Assembly (NCBI RefSeq): GCF_003047295.1
Contig: NZ_PZYZ01000001.1
Location: forward strand, 248,001-312,000
DNA: 64,000 nucleotides
Direction of reading: 5' to 3'
Source: Nocardioides sediminis
GTDB lineage: Bacteria > Actinomycetota > Actinomycetes > Propionibacteriales > Nocardioidaceae
A program made the translations under genes and the position numbers. Positions 8,563 to 16,464 of this stretch are shown here, piece by piece; within the stretch, counting starts at the first letter, position 1, and each line of letters starts with the position of its first letter. Under the pieces are notes generated by a model that made no database searches, had not been told where the DNA came from, and saw only the letters and a program-made list of their open reading frames with translations.

Positions 8563-9159
8563 ATGAGGGACACGAGGAGCAGGGTCAGGCTCGCGATGGC
8601 GGGCGTGGCTGCGGTGGCCGTGGTGGGCGGCTCGGTCGCCGCGGAGGCAGGAGGCGGGGGCTCGGGCCACAGGCACGACCGGGACACCGAGGTGGTCACG
8701 CTGGTCGGCGTCAACGGGGAGCGGATCGGCTGGGTGAAGATGCGGGAGTACCACGGTCGGGTCGTCGTGAGTGGATGGGCGGGCGGACTGACCCCGGGAT
8801 TCCACGGCTTCCACATCCACTCCGTCGGTCTGTGCGAGGCGGGTGCGCCCAACGGGCCGTTCACCACGGCGGCCGGGCACTACGCCGGAGCGATGCCCAA
8901 CCACGGGGACCACGCGGGCGACATGCCGTCGCTGCTGGTGACGGCGAGCGGTGACGCCTGGGCCAGCTTCATGACCGACCGGTTCACCCTCGACGAGCTG
9001 CGTGACACCGACGGCTCGGCGGTCATGGTCCACGCCGGGCCGGACAACTTCGCCAACATCCCGACGCGCTACACCGCGGCCGGCGTGCCCGGTCCCGACG
9101 CGACGACGCTCGCCACGGGGGACGCCGGGGCCCGGGTGGCCTGCGGGGTGATCGACTGA
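8563..9159 (+). CDS. sodC: Exported Cu/Zn superoxide dismutase
   Basis: A 198-residue protein with an N-terminal signal region (Arg-rich start, hydrophobic 11-27, AEA cleavage-like site) and the Cu/Zn SOD fold signatures. FHIH supplies copper ligands H84 and H86. GHYAG (H106) and GDHAGDMP (H117) supply the metal-bridging and zinc ligands, and VMVHAGPD (H157) the fourth copper ligand. C91 and C194 can form the conserved disulphide. The enzyme disproportionates superoxide outside the cytoplasmic membrane. The ATG is preceded by GGGGAG at good spacing. A palindrome follows the stop by 10 bases and probably terminates transcription. Confidence 0.92.
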   Translation: MRDTRSRVRLAMAGVAAVAVVGGSVAAEAGGGGSGHRHDRDTEVVTLVGVNGERIGWVKMREYHGRVVVSGWAGGLTPGFHGFHIHSVGLCEAGAPNGPFTTAAGHYAGAMPNHGDHAGDMPSLLVTASGDAWASFMTDRFTLDELRDTDGSAVMVHAGPDNFANIPTRYTAAGVPGPDATTLATGDAGARVACGVID

Positions 9160-9168
9160 GGCGACTGT

Positions 9169-9207
9169 GTGTGGGTTCGGTGCCACCTGGTGGCACCGAA
9201 CCCACAC
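9169..9207. terminator. Palindromic hairpin, family member 2 (3' of sodC)
   Basis: A perfect 39-base palindrome: arms of 19 bases around a single central T, giving a 17-bp stem with a CCTGG loop as RNA. It starts 10 bases after the sodC stop codon and shares its layout (GTGTGG...GGTG..C centre) with the copies at 277 and 10971. Confidence 0.65.
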
Positions 9208-9310
9208 AGTCCCGCGGCGGACGCGCTCGCACGCCCGGGACCCGAGGCTCGCTGTGCACCTGCCTCGACCGCCGGACAGGGGCTGGCCCACGTCGTAGGG
9301 TCTGGTGCCC

Positions 9311-10135
9311 ATGGGGGACCTCTCGGGTGTCGTCGCGCGCCTGAGGGCGCGCCGGGCCGAGGGGCACCACGCCATCTGGGCCGTCACCGGTGTGGCGCTC
9401 GTCGTGGTCGCCTGGGGGACGGCGGACGCCGGGGAGGCCTGGCCGTTCCTCGCGCCCTTCTTCGTCGCCGTCGCCTGGGGGACTGCGGCGGTCGGCTGGT
9501 CGCTCGTGCTCGGCAAGGCCGATGCCCCGGCGCGGGGGAGGGCCACCGGAAGGCCGCACCCGCGCAGCCGGCGAGCCCGCGGGCTGGCGGGGCGCAGCCG
9601 CTCCCCGAGGCGGCCGCCCTGGGCCTGGCCGACCGTCCTCGCCTACGCCGCCCCGGTCGCGGCCGGCGTCGCGCTGGCGCCGTACGTCCGTGGGGTCGAC
9701 GAGCCCGGCACCCTGGTGCTGCTGCTCCCGCTGGCGCTCGTCCTGGGGTGGCTCTCCGGGGTGTGCGTCGCCCTGCTCGGCCTCGTGGTCTGGATCTGCG
9801 TCATCGGCGTGATCGGCTTCGGACGACCCCTGTTCACCGGCAAGGTCGGAGGTGAGTCCGTCCCGCGAGCGCCGTACGTCGGTCCCTTCGTCGCCACTGC
9901 CGGCCTGCTGCTCCTGCCGCTCACCCTCGTGGGGGCGGGGGCCTACGACAGCCCCTACCGCCGCGACGTCCTGCCGCTGCTCGGCATCCTGCGCGACGGC
10001 GTCGAGGTCACCCACCCCGTGCTGCTGACCGTCAGCCAGCTCGCCACCTGGGCGATGGTGCTCGGCCTGGTCGGTGGCTTCTTGATCCATCGGCTCGTCG
10101 GGTCGTCGACCCACGCTCGAGGGGAGACCCCGTGA
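9311..10135 (+). CDS. Uncharacterised multi-pass membrane protein
   Basis: A 274-residue protein with about five or six hydrophobic segments: two near 21-60, one near 100-120, a long pair near 129-165, one near 197-218 and one near 245-262. They are separated by an Arg-rich cytoplasmic loop at about 74-97. No catalytic or transporter motif was recognised. It overlaps the next membrane-protein gene by 4 bases (GTGA), so the two are translationally coupled and probably work together. The ATG at 9311 is preferred; a GTG two codons earlier (9305) is possible. A TAGGGT hexamer lies 9 bases before the ATG. Confidence 0.8.
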   Translation: MGDLSGVVARLRARRAEGHHAIWAVTGVALVVVAWGTADAGEAWPFLAPFFVAVAWGTAAVGWSLVLGKADAPARGRATGRPHPRSRRARGLAGRSRSPRRPPWAWPTVLAYAAPVAAGVALAPYVRGVDEPGTLVLLLPLALVLGWLSGVCVALLGLVVWICVIGVIGFGRPLFTGKVGGESVPRAPYVGPFVATAGLLLLPLTLVGAGAYDSPYRRDVLPLLGILRDGVEVTHPVLLTVSQLATWAMVLGLVGGFLIHRLVGSSTHARGETP

Positions 10136-10941
10136 CCCACCCGTCCCAGGAGCTCCAGGTCCGGTGGGCCGAGGTCCGGCCCCACCACGGCGTCGTGGGC
10201 GCGTGGATCGGGGTGGTCCTCCACCTCGTGGTCCTGGCGGTCCTCTCCCTCGTGAGCGAGTCGGGCGACTTCGTGACCCTCATCATCGGGGGCACCGGGG
10301 CGGCGACGCTGGTCGCGTTCACCTGGTTCTGCGCGTGCTGGCGCAACGACGCCGCCGAGGCCACCTGGACGACGGCAGAGCCGCTGCCGCCCGGACCGCG
10401 GGCCCCCCGTGCGGAGTCGCCGATCGGGCTGCGTGCCACGTGGCGCCACGGCTGGCGGCCCGCGCTGGCCTGGCTCGTCGGTGCCGCGATCGTGCTGAGC
10501 GTGCTGCGGGGGCCGGAGGGGTTCGCCGCCTGGATCATCCTCGCCGCGTTCCTCGCGCCGGTCGCGGTCGTCTTCGGCTGGTTGTTCTGGCTGCTCCTGG
10601 TGCTGCCGATGCTCTACTTCGTCTCCGGGATTCGCCGGCTGCGTCGCGGCGAGGACGGCTCGCCGCCCGTCGGGGTCGCGCTGGTCGGGATGAGCGTGCT
10701 CCTGTGGTGCGTCCTGCCGATGGCGGCCTGCATCTGGCTCAGCGGGGCCGCCGACGACCGTTACGAGGTGTTCCCTGCACTGCTCGGCTACGGCGGTGAC
10801 GCCCCCGGCTCCGAGCCCCTGCTGTGGGTGGCCCGCGCCCTGGCCTTCCTGGTGCTCATCCTCGCCGTGGCCGGGATGTGGTGGATCCGCCGCGAGCAGC
10901 GCCGGATGCAGGAACGCCGCGGCGGGATCGTGCGGCTGTGA
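10132..10941 (+). CDS. Uncharacterised multi-pass membrane protein, coupled to the preceding gene
   Basis: A 269-residue protein with five or so hydrophobic spans (about 20-40, 45-65, 105-125, 130-162, 175-200 and 225-245) and short charged loops. It starts at a GTG overlapping the previous stop (GTGA). It is similar in size and organisation to its partner, which suggests either an old duplication or a two-component membrane complex. No motif gives a function. The palindrome at 10971 separates it from the convergent PH-like gene. Confidence 0.8.
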   Translation: MTHPSQELQVRWAEVRPHHGVVGAWIGVVLHLVVLAVLSLVSESGDFVTLIIGGTGAATLVAFTWFCACWRNDAAEATWTTAEPLPPGPRAPRAESPIGLRATWRHGWRPALAWLVGAAIVLSVLRGPEGFAAWIILAAFLAPVAVVFGWLFWLLLVLPMLYFVSGIRRLRRGEDGSPPVGVALVGMSVLLWCVLPMAACIWLSGAADDRYEVFPALLGYGGDAPGSEPLLWVARALAFLVLILAVAGMWWIRREQRRMQERRGGIVRL

Positions 10942-10970
10942 CGGACGGGGACCCGGGTGAGCCCGAAGAG

Positions 10971-11007
10971 TGTGGGTTCGGTGTCACCTGGTGACACCGA
11001 ACCCACA
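10971..11007. terminator. Palindromic hairpin, family member 3 (between convergent genes)
   Basis: A perfect palindrome with 18-base arms around a central T. It lies between the stop of the membrane-protein gene (10941, plus) and the stop of the PH-like gene (11033, minus), so it could terminate both. It differs from the copy at 9169 by paired substitutions (GTGCCA/TGGCAC versus GTGTCA/TGACAC). Confidence 0.65.
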
Positions 11008-11032
11008 GACAGGTGCGCCGCCCGCCTCGACG

Positions 11033-11407
11033 TCAGAGCGCTCCGAGGACCGCCGACGAGATCAGGTGGTCGAGTCGGCGGATGTCCACGCCCTTGTTGA
11101 GCTTGACCTTGATGTGGCCGGCCCGGGTCCACAGCTCGAGCTCGGCGTTGAAGTCGAGCATCCGGCCAGCGTTCTCCGAGGACCACATATTGATGGCCGA
11201 GTAAGGCAGTGAGTACATCTCCACCTTCTTACCCGTCAGCCCCTGGGCGTCCCGGACGATCAGCCGCTTGGTGGTGAAGACTGCGCTGTCGCGGAAGGTC
11301 TTGTAGGCCATGACCGGCTTCTCGCCGGCGACGAGGATGGGACCGATGTCGTCGGGGATGGGAATCTCCGAGACGAACGTCCAGGCGAGGATCGGTGCGG
11401 TCTCCAC
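11033..11407 (-). CDS. Small PH-like domain protein
   Basis: A 124-residue cytoplasmic protein. The pattern of beta-strands ending in a C-terminal helix resembles bacterial PH-like domains: GEKPVMAYKTFRDSAVFTTK, then RLIVRDAQGLTGKKVEMYSL, then SAINMW, then LELWTRAGHIKVKL, and helix LDHLISSAVL. Such domains (DUF304-like) are widespread and of unknown function. The GTG start has an AGGAGA ribosome-binding site about 9 bases upstream. It lies directly after a damaged gene on the same strand and overlaps that gene's residual frame. Confidence 0.75.
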   Translation of the reverse strand: METAPILAWTFVSEIPIPDDIGPILVAGEKPVMAYKTFRDSAVFTTKRLIVRDAQGLTGKKVEMYSLPYSAINMWSSENAGRMLDFNAELELWTRAGHIKVKLNKGVDIRRLDHLISSAVLGAL

Positions 11408-11732
11408 GTGTGTCTTCTCCTTCGATCGGGTGAGAGACAACTGTGCGCGACCCAGGGTGGACCGCGTAGGGGAACTCCGAGACTCGTTCGACTCCCGGGT
11501 GTAGGGGCTCCCCGTAGCAGGCTCTGCCGTCCTCGAACACCACCAGCGCTTCGTCGTACCGGTGCTGCATCTGGAGGTGGTCGCCCAGGACCGCGAGGTA
11601 GGCGCTGCGGGCCGGGCTTTCGACTGCCGCTGCATCGGCGCGGGCACGGAAGGCCGCGACCTTGTCCCGGGTCGGACCCAGCTCGATGTCCGCGATGTCG
11701 TCGAGGACCTCCTCGAGATCTGGCGTGTCCAC
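11229..11732 (-). pseudogene. Truncated or frameshifted gene: TPR-like N-terminus with intact leaderless promoter
   Basis: The frame begins at GTG 11732, with a TAGCCT -10 element 7 bases upstream. For about 75 residues it reads as a normal helical protein (DTPDLEEVLDDIADIELG to HRYDEALVVFEDGRA), ending in what looks like a tetratricopeptide-type helix. After that the frame becomes Arg/His/Pro-rich, loses structure and runs 179 bases into the PH-like gene. The most likely reading is loss of the 3' part by deletion or frameshift. A real short protein in the first 75-100 codons cannot be excluded. Confidence 0.5.
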
Positions 11733-11739
11733 GGACGGC

Positions 11740-11745
11740 AGGCTA
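11740..11745 (-). promoter_or_regulatory. -10 element TAGCCT of the truncated gene
   Basis: TAGCCT on the minus strand ends 7 bases before GTG 11732. It suggests that the damaged gene is still transcribed and may read into the PH-like gene. Confidence 0.4.
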
Positions 11746-11857
11746 GCCGTCGTCGCGGCTTCTCCACAGGACATGGACCGCCGGGGACCTCGATGTCGGT
11801 GGCCAGTGGTTGCCTCGAAGCTCGGGGTCGCACCGAGTCAGTGAAGTGAGGGCAACC

Positions 11858-13291
11858 ATGCAACCGATCCACGATCGCATCGACCGACGACCCGACTGGA
11901 CGGTCCAGGTGGTGTTCGACCCCCACGGCAACGGAGCCGACTTCGCCTACACGATCGGGCTCCACGATCGCGGCCTGCCCGAGCTGCACCTCTGGGCTCG
12001 GCCTGACCGGGGCCCCGACCCGGGGGAGGACTGGATGCTCAGTCACCACGACCGCACTGAGCTGCTCAACGAGCTGGCCCGGCGTCTCGTCGACGGCGCC
12101 CTCGCGGTGGGGGACACCTGGAGCGAGCGGTTCGATGCGGGCGTCGCAGTCGTCGACTTCGAGCTGTGCCCGCCGGGTGACCGGGAGCACCTGCAGGCCT
12201 TCGGCACCGCCCCCGGCGCGGTGGTGCTTCCGTTGTCCTGGTCGCTCACCCGTCCTCCGGAGGGACCGCTGACACCGCTGGCGCCGGCGGCCCGCAAGCA
12301 GGCTGAGACGGACTTCCGGGTTGCCGCAGCCTCCCTCGAGCACGCGCCCGGGCGGACTGCACCGTCGGTGTGGGCCTGTGCCGAGACGCCGTCCTTCGAC
12401 CCTCGCCAGCCCTTCGGCCCCCTCACCGCCGTGGTCCGTGCCCGGGGCGCTCAACTGTTGGCCGCGAGCGTCACGCAGCTCAACTGTCTGTTGAGACACG
12501 CGGCGGAGGTTGAGATGGGCGGCGGAAGCCTCACCTTCCCCGCCTCCTCGGCGGCAGCCTCGGCGCGTCCCGTCGGACGTACGCGTGCGCTGGAAGAGCT
12601 GCGAACGGCCGCAGGCCCGCTCCTGGCGGAGGTCACGGAGGGACCTTGCTGGCGCCCCGTGCTGGACTCGCTCCTCGGGGCCGGTCCCCGGCAGCCGAGC
12701 GAGGAGGCGTCCATGGGTCGCCTGCTCCGCGACGTCGTGGTGGCGTTGCTCTCCGCCGAGGCCGTGGCGGATGGCATCCCGCACGAATGGTTGCTGGCGG
12801 CCCGCGGGCCGTGGCTCACGGCGTTCGGACCTCCCGGCGAGGTGCCCGGGGACGACTGGGCGGCATCGGCGTCGGTGCTCGCTGCGGTGACCGGGTTGCT
12901 CCGACCCCTCGACATCCGCCAGCTCGGGGCCGTCGCGGCGGCGCACCGGCTCGGCAGCGCAGGCACGGTCATCGGGCAAGAGGCGTACGCCGACCTGGTT
13001 CACAAGTTGCACGGTTGGGCGCTCGTCGGCTTCGCAGGCTGCCCCTGGCGCGGGACGCTGGACGAGCTGCCCGCGTGGAGTCCTCTGCTCGAGCGCATCG
13101 TCGGCCCCGGCCAGCGGGTGGAGCTCGCGCCGCTCCCCGAGCTGCAGGAGTGGGCCAGCTGCCTCACCGCTGCGCTGACCCACCGAGCCCGGCTGACTGC
13201 CTCGGAGGCCACCGACTTCGCGCGTCCCTTCGCCGACCTGCTACCCGGCCTCCATCGGCTCCTTGACGGGCCGTTGACTGCGGCTTCGTGA
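11858..13291 (+). CDS. DUF4262-domain protein with long uncharacterised C-terminal region
   Basis: A 477-residue protein. Residues 1-130 carry the DUF4262-like pattern: DWTVQVVFDPHGNGADFAYT followed by IGLHDRGLPELHLWA and a second half containing FGTAPGAVVLPLSW. The remaining ~340 residues are Ala/Leu-rich and mostly helical without a recognised domain. ATG 11858 is used rather than the upstream frame because GTGAGGG gives a ribosome-binding site and the domain begins immediately. Base composition is a little less extreme than in neighbouring genes. The molecular role of DUF4262 is unknown. Confidence 0.8.
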   Translation: MQPIHDRIDRRPDWTVQVVFDPHGNGADFAYTIGLHDRGLPELHLWARPDRGPDPGEDWMLSHHDRTELLNELARRLVDGALAVGDTWSERFDAGVAVVDFELCPPGDREHLQAFGTAPGAVVLPLSWSLTRPPEGPLTPLAPAARKQAETDFRVAAASLEHAPGRTAPSVWACAETPSFDPRQPFGPLTAVVRARGAQLLAASVTQLNCLLRHAAEVEMGGGSLTFPASSAAASARPVGRTRALEELRTAAGPLLAEVTEGPCWRPVLDSLLGAGPRQPSEEASMGRLLRDVVVALLSAEAVADGIPHEWLLAARGPWLTAFGPPGEVPGDDWAASASVLAAVTGLLRPLDIRQLGAVAAAHRLGSAGTVIGQEAYADLVHKLHGWALVGFAGCPWRGTLDELPAWSPLLERIVGPGQRVELAPLPELQEWASCLTAALTHRARLTASEATDFARPFADLLPGLHRLLDGPLTAAS

Positions 13292-13292
13292 T

Positions 13293-13308
13293 GGCGGGCA
13301 TGCCCGCC
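13293..13308. promoter_or_regulatory. 16-bp palindrome upstream of the photolyase promoter
   Basis: GGCGGGCATGCCCGCC is a perfect palindrome ending 9 bases before the TAGGGT -10 element of the photolyase gene, where a -35 region would be. It could be an operator; it also directly follows the stop of the DUF4262 gene and could be a small terminator. Confidence 0.4.
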
Positions 13309-13317
13309 CCCCCTGCC

Positions 13318-13323
13318 TAGGGT
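13318..13323 (+). promoter_or_regulatory. -10 element TAGGGT, leaderless start of the photolyase gene
   Basis: TAGGGT ends 6 bases before ATG 13330, and no Shine-Dalgarno sequence is present. Confidence 0.55.
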
Positions 13324-13329
13324 GGCTGC

Positions 13330-14802
13330 ATGACGACGCGCTGGCTCTTCGGCGACCAGCTCGGCCCGCACTTCACCGACGACCACCGCGGCCCGCTGCT
13401 GATGGTGGAGTCCAGTGCGGTCTTCCGTCGCCGTCGCTTCCACCGGGCCAAGGCCCACCTGGTCCTCTCCGCGATGCGGCACCGCGCCGCAGACTTCGGC
13501 GACCGGATGACCTACGTCCGCGCCGACACCTACGCCGAGGCGGTCGCCGACAGGGACGGGCTCGAGGTCGTCCATCCCACGTCGTACGCCGCGTTGGGTC
13601 TGGTCGAGCGGCTGGGTGCGACGGTCCTCGAACCACGCGGCTTCGCCACCCCGCGCGCCGACTTCGAGCGCTGGGCCGACGGTCGGGGCGGCAAGCGCCT
13701 GCTGATGGAGGACTTCTACCGCCGCGCCCGACAGGCCCACGGCGTCCTCCTCGACGGCGACGAGCCCGCGGGCGGGCAGTGGAACTTCGACCACGACAAC
13801 CGCGAGCCGGCGCCCAAAGGGGCCGACAGCCTCGGCGTGACCGAGCCGTGGTGGCCCACCGAGGACGACATCGACGCGGAGGTGCGCGAGGACCTCGACC
13901 GCTGGGAGCGCGACGGCGAGATCGAGACGATCGGCCGTGACGGCGTACGGCGCTTCCCCGCCACCCGGCGGGAGGCGCTGGCGGCGCTCGACCACTTCGT
14001 CGAGCACCGACTGCCGGACTTCGGTGCGCACGAGGACGCGATCCTCGAGGGCGACCCGTGGATGGCGCACAGCCTGGTCAGCGCCCCGATGAACCTCGGG
14101 CTGCTCGACCCGCTCGAGGTCGTGGAGCGGGCGGAGGCGGCCTACCGCAGTGGCGCCGCCCCGATCGCCAGCGTCGAGGGCTTCGTCCGGCAGGTGATCG
14201 GCTGGCGCGACTACGTGTGGCACGTCTACTGGCACATGGGCGACGGCTACCGGCGGGAGAACGCGCTGCGCGCGACGCAGCGGATGCCGCGGTGGTTCGC
14301 CGAGCTCGACGCCGACGCCACCGACGCGCGCTGCCTCTCCCACACGCTCGGCCAGGTCGCCGAGCACGGCTGGGTCCACCACATCCCGCGGCTGATGGTG
14401 CTCGGCTCGTACGCCCTCCAGCGCGGGTGGGCGCCGACGCAGGTGACCGACTGGTTCCACCGGGCGTTCGTCGACGGCTACGACTGGGTGATGGTGCCCA
14501 ACATCATCGGGATGTCGCAGCACGCGGACGGCGGCCGGATGATGACGAAGCCCTACACCTCGGGCGGCGCCTACATCAACACGATGAGCGACCACTGCGG
14601 GTCGTGCCGCTTCGACCCCAAGGTCCGGGTGGGGGAGGACGCGTGCCCGTTCACCGCGGGCTACTGGTGGTTCCTGGACCGGCACCGCGAGGCCTTCGCC
14701 GGCAACCACCGGATGCGGCGCGCGGTGCAGGGGCTCGACCGGCTCAAGGACCTGGACGGGCTCGTCGCGCAGGAGGACGCGCGAGGGAACCGCGCTCCCT
14801 GA
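13330..14802 (+). CDS. phrB: Iron-sulphur bacterial cryptochrome/(6-4) photolyase (PhrB/FeS-BCP type)
   Basis: A 490-residue FAD photolyase of the prokaryotic Fe-S class. Cysteines at 335, 423, 426 and 439 have exactly the spacing (88, 3, 13) of the four [4Fe-4S] ligands in Agrobacterium PhrB. FAD-domain segments include VEGFVRQVIGWRDYVWHVYW, QVTDWFHRAFVDGYDWVM and ISTMS-like INTMSDHCGSC. The N-terminal Rossmann part (LFGDQLG) normally binds a ribolumazine antenna. The family repairs UV (6-4) photoproducts using blue light. Transcription is probably leaderless. The 3' end overlaps the convergent PAP2-like gene by 59 bases. Confidence 0.93.
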   Translation: MTTRWLFGDQLGPHFTDDHRGPLLMVESSAVFRRRRFHRAKAHLVLSAMRHRAADFGDRMTYVRADTYAEAVADRDGLEVVHPTSYAALGLVERLGATVLEPRGFATPRADFERWADGRGGKRLLMEDFYRRARQAHGVLLDGDEPAGGQWNFDHDNREPAPKGADSLGVTEPWWPTEDDIDAEVREDLDRWERDGEIETIGRDGVRRFPATRREALAALDHFVEHRLPDFGAHEDAILEGDPWMAHSLVSAPMNLGLLDPLEVVERAEAAYRSGAAPIASVEGFVRQVIGWRDYVWHVYWHMGDGYRRENALRATQRMPRWFAELDADATDARCLSHTLGQVAEHGWVHHIPRLMVLGSYALQRGWAPTQVTDWFHRAFVDGYDWVMVPNIIGMSQHADGGRMMTKPYTSGGAYINTMSDHCGSCRFDPKVRVGEDACPFTAGYWWFLDRHREAFAGNHRMRRAVQGLDRLKDLDGLVAQEDARGNRAP

Positions 14803-15511
14803 CCCGGACGGCCTCGGCGACCCGGTCGGCGACCACGAGGCCCAGTACCCCGACGGCGACGCCGGCCGGCAGGTCGACGACCCAGTGGTTGCCCGTCGCG
14901 ACCACCACCCAGCACATGACGAGCGGGTGCAGCACGCACCACGCGCGCACCAGCGCGGAGCCGGTGACGCCGAGCACGACCACCGACACGACCACCAGGT
15001 AGCCCACGTGGAAGCTCGGCATGGCAGCGATCTCGTTGGCGATGCCCACGGGACGCGCGGACGGCTCGACGACGCTGGACGCCACCGGGTCGGCGTACCC
15101 CAGGTCGGTCAGCCGCGGCGGTGCCAAGGGGTAGAGGAGGTAGAGGGCCAGGCCCACCAGGCCGGAGGCCACCAGCGCGTTGCGGAGGCGGGCGTACGCG
15201 TGCGGGTGCCGGACGAAGAGCACCACCATGGCCAGTGCCACGACGGGGAGGTAGCCCCACACGTAGAACCACGCGCCGACGGTGCCCAGCCACGGGACGG
15301 CACGGACCGCGTCCTGCGCGGCGTGCTCCCAGTCCAGGTGCCAGGCCTGCTCGAGGGCCAGCACGTCCTGGGCGTGGGACAGCGCGACGTCCAGGTCGTC
15401 GAGGGTCAGCCAGCGGACGGTCAGGTTGGCCGCCAGGGCGATCGCGACCACCCCCAGCTCGACCAGCACGCCGGCCGGGCCCGGCCGGCGTGCCAGCAGG
15501 AGGGAGGTCAT
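14744..15511 (-). CDS. PAP2-superfamily membrane protein (phosphatase / inositolphosphotransferase-like)
   Basis: A 255-residue membrane protein with about six hydrophobic helices. The PAP2/InPase motifs are present as PSFHVGYLVVVSVV (about residues 165-178) and GNHWVVDLPAGVAVG (about 208-222). These supply the catalytic histidines of the family, which removes or transfers phosphoryl groups on lipids. The DUF5933/AUR1-like arrangement with LYPLAPPRL is typical of actinobacterial members. It starts with ATG overlapping the upstream stop (ATGA), so it is coupled to the E2-like acyltransferase gene. Its last 59 bases overlap the photolyase gene on the other strand. Confidence 0.85.
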   Translation of the reverse strand: MTSLLLARRPGPAGVLVELGVVAIALAANLTVRWLTLDDLDVALSHAQDVLALEQAWHLDWEHAAQDAVRAVPWLGTVGAWFYVWGYLPVVALAMVVLFVRHPHAYARLRNALVASGLVGLALYLLYPLAPPRLTDLGYADPVASSVVEPSARPVGIANEIAAMPSFHVGYLVVVSVVVLGVTGSALVRAWCVLHPLVMCWVVVATGNHWVVDLPAGVAVGVLGLVVADRVAEAVRVRERGSLARPPARRARPGP

Positions 15512-16392
15512 CGACGGGGCGGCCAGTCCGGGACGATGTCGTCGACCGTGAGGCCGGGATCGTCGAGGAGGTCGGGCCGGGACACGAGGCGACTGAACAC
15601 CTCGGCGGTCCGCGCGAAGTAGAAGCCGTCGGTGGCCCGCTCGTCGAGCGTGTGGACGAGGTCGACGCAGGTGCGCGCCACGACCCGGCCGGACTCGTCG
15701 ACCACCGGCTGCGGCGACGCCCGGCCGATCGCCACGAAGATGCTGGCCGTGCCGTGCTCGTAGAGGTGGTGGAAGGGCGGGGCGATCCCGATCGAGCCGG
15801 TGTTGGCGACGTACACGCTGGTGTAGAGCGGGATGGCGTCGATGAGCGCCGACGGCAGCAGGTTGTGGTGGTCGAGCCGGCGGATCGCGCCGGCGATGCC
15901 GGTCAGGACCGGTCGCGGCCACGACGCGAAGAAGCCGACCAGCCGGTCGTCGGCGCCCCGCGCGTCGTGGCGCTTGCCGTGCACGCGGTCCGCGACGAGG
16001 CGGCGTACGTCGTCCACGCGCTCGTGGCCGGTGAGCACGACCCGGGCCTCGGTCTCGGGGGCGTCGTCGCGGAGTGCCTGCTTGACGACGAAGGTGATCG
16101 CGATCTCGGTGTGCTCGTAGGTGCGACGGCCGACGACGAAGCGGTTCGTCTCCGGGCGCAGCCGCACGGTGCGCGCGATCGCGGTGAGGAAGACGTGGAA
16201 GAGGGTGATCCGCTCCTCGTCCGCTCGTCCGGCGTTGACCTCGTCGAGCCAGACCAGGAGGTCGTCGACCTCGATGCGTTGGGGGAAGTAGACGACCGAC
16301 TCGGTGCGGGTCGGCATCAGGTGGGGGATGATCCGCCGCAGCGCGGGCAGGCCCTCGACGTACGTCCCGTCGCGCCGCCTCCTGAACGCCAT
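15508..16392 (-). CDS. Stand-alone 2-oxoacid-dehydrogenase E2-like acyltransferase domain protein
   Basis: A 294-residue protein matching the catalytic domain of dihydrolipoamide acyltransferases / chloramphenicol acetyltransferases, without lipoyl or subunit-binding domains. The segment before the C-terminus reads DERATDG (about 260-266) where E2 enzymes have D-H-R-x-x-D-G, so the catalytic histidine is replaced by Glu. The DG pair and the following helix are kept. The N-terminus is unusually basic (RRRRDG). It is leaderless (TAGGGT 6 bases upstream) and coupled by a 4-base overlap to the PAP2-like gene, which suggests a shared role, perhaps on a lipid. Acyltransferase activity is uncertain. 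Confidence 0.8.
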   Translation of the reverse strand: MAFRRRRDGTYVEGLPALRRIIPHLMPTRTESVVYFPQRIEVDDLLVWLDEVNAGRADEERITLFHVFLTAIARTVRLRPETNRFVVGRRTYEHTEIAITFVVKQALRDDAPETEARVVLTGHERVDDVRRLVADRVHGKRHDARGADDRLVGFFASWPRPVLTGIAGAIRRLDHHNLLPSALIDAIPLYTSVYVANTGSIGIAPPFHHLYEHGTASIFVAIGRASPQPVVDESGRVVARTCVDLVHTLDERATDGFYFARTAEVFSRLVSRPDLLDDPGLTVDDIVPDWPPRR

Positions 16393-16398
16393 GGACCG

Positions 16399-16404
16399 AC
16401 CCTA
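16399..16404 (-). promoter_or_regulatory. -10 element TAGGGT, leaderless start of the E2-like gene
   Basis: TAGGGT on the minus strand ends 6 bases before ATG 16392. It probably drives the E2-like/PAP2-like pair. Confidence 0.55.
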
Positions 16405-16464
16405 GGCCCGGGGCCGCGCGACCGCGCCGACTTCGACGAACGCGCGGGTCCCGACCTGACCGGG

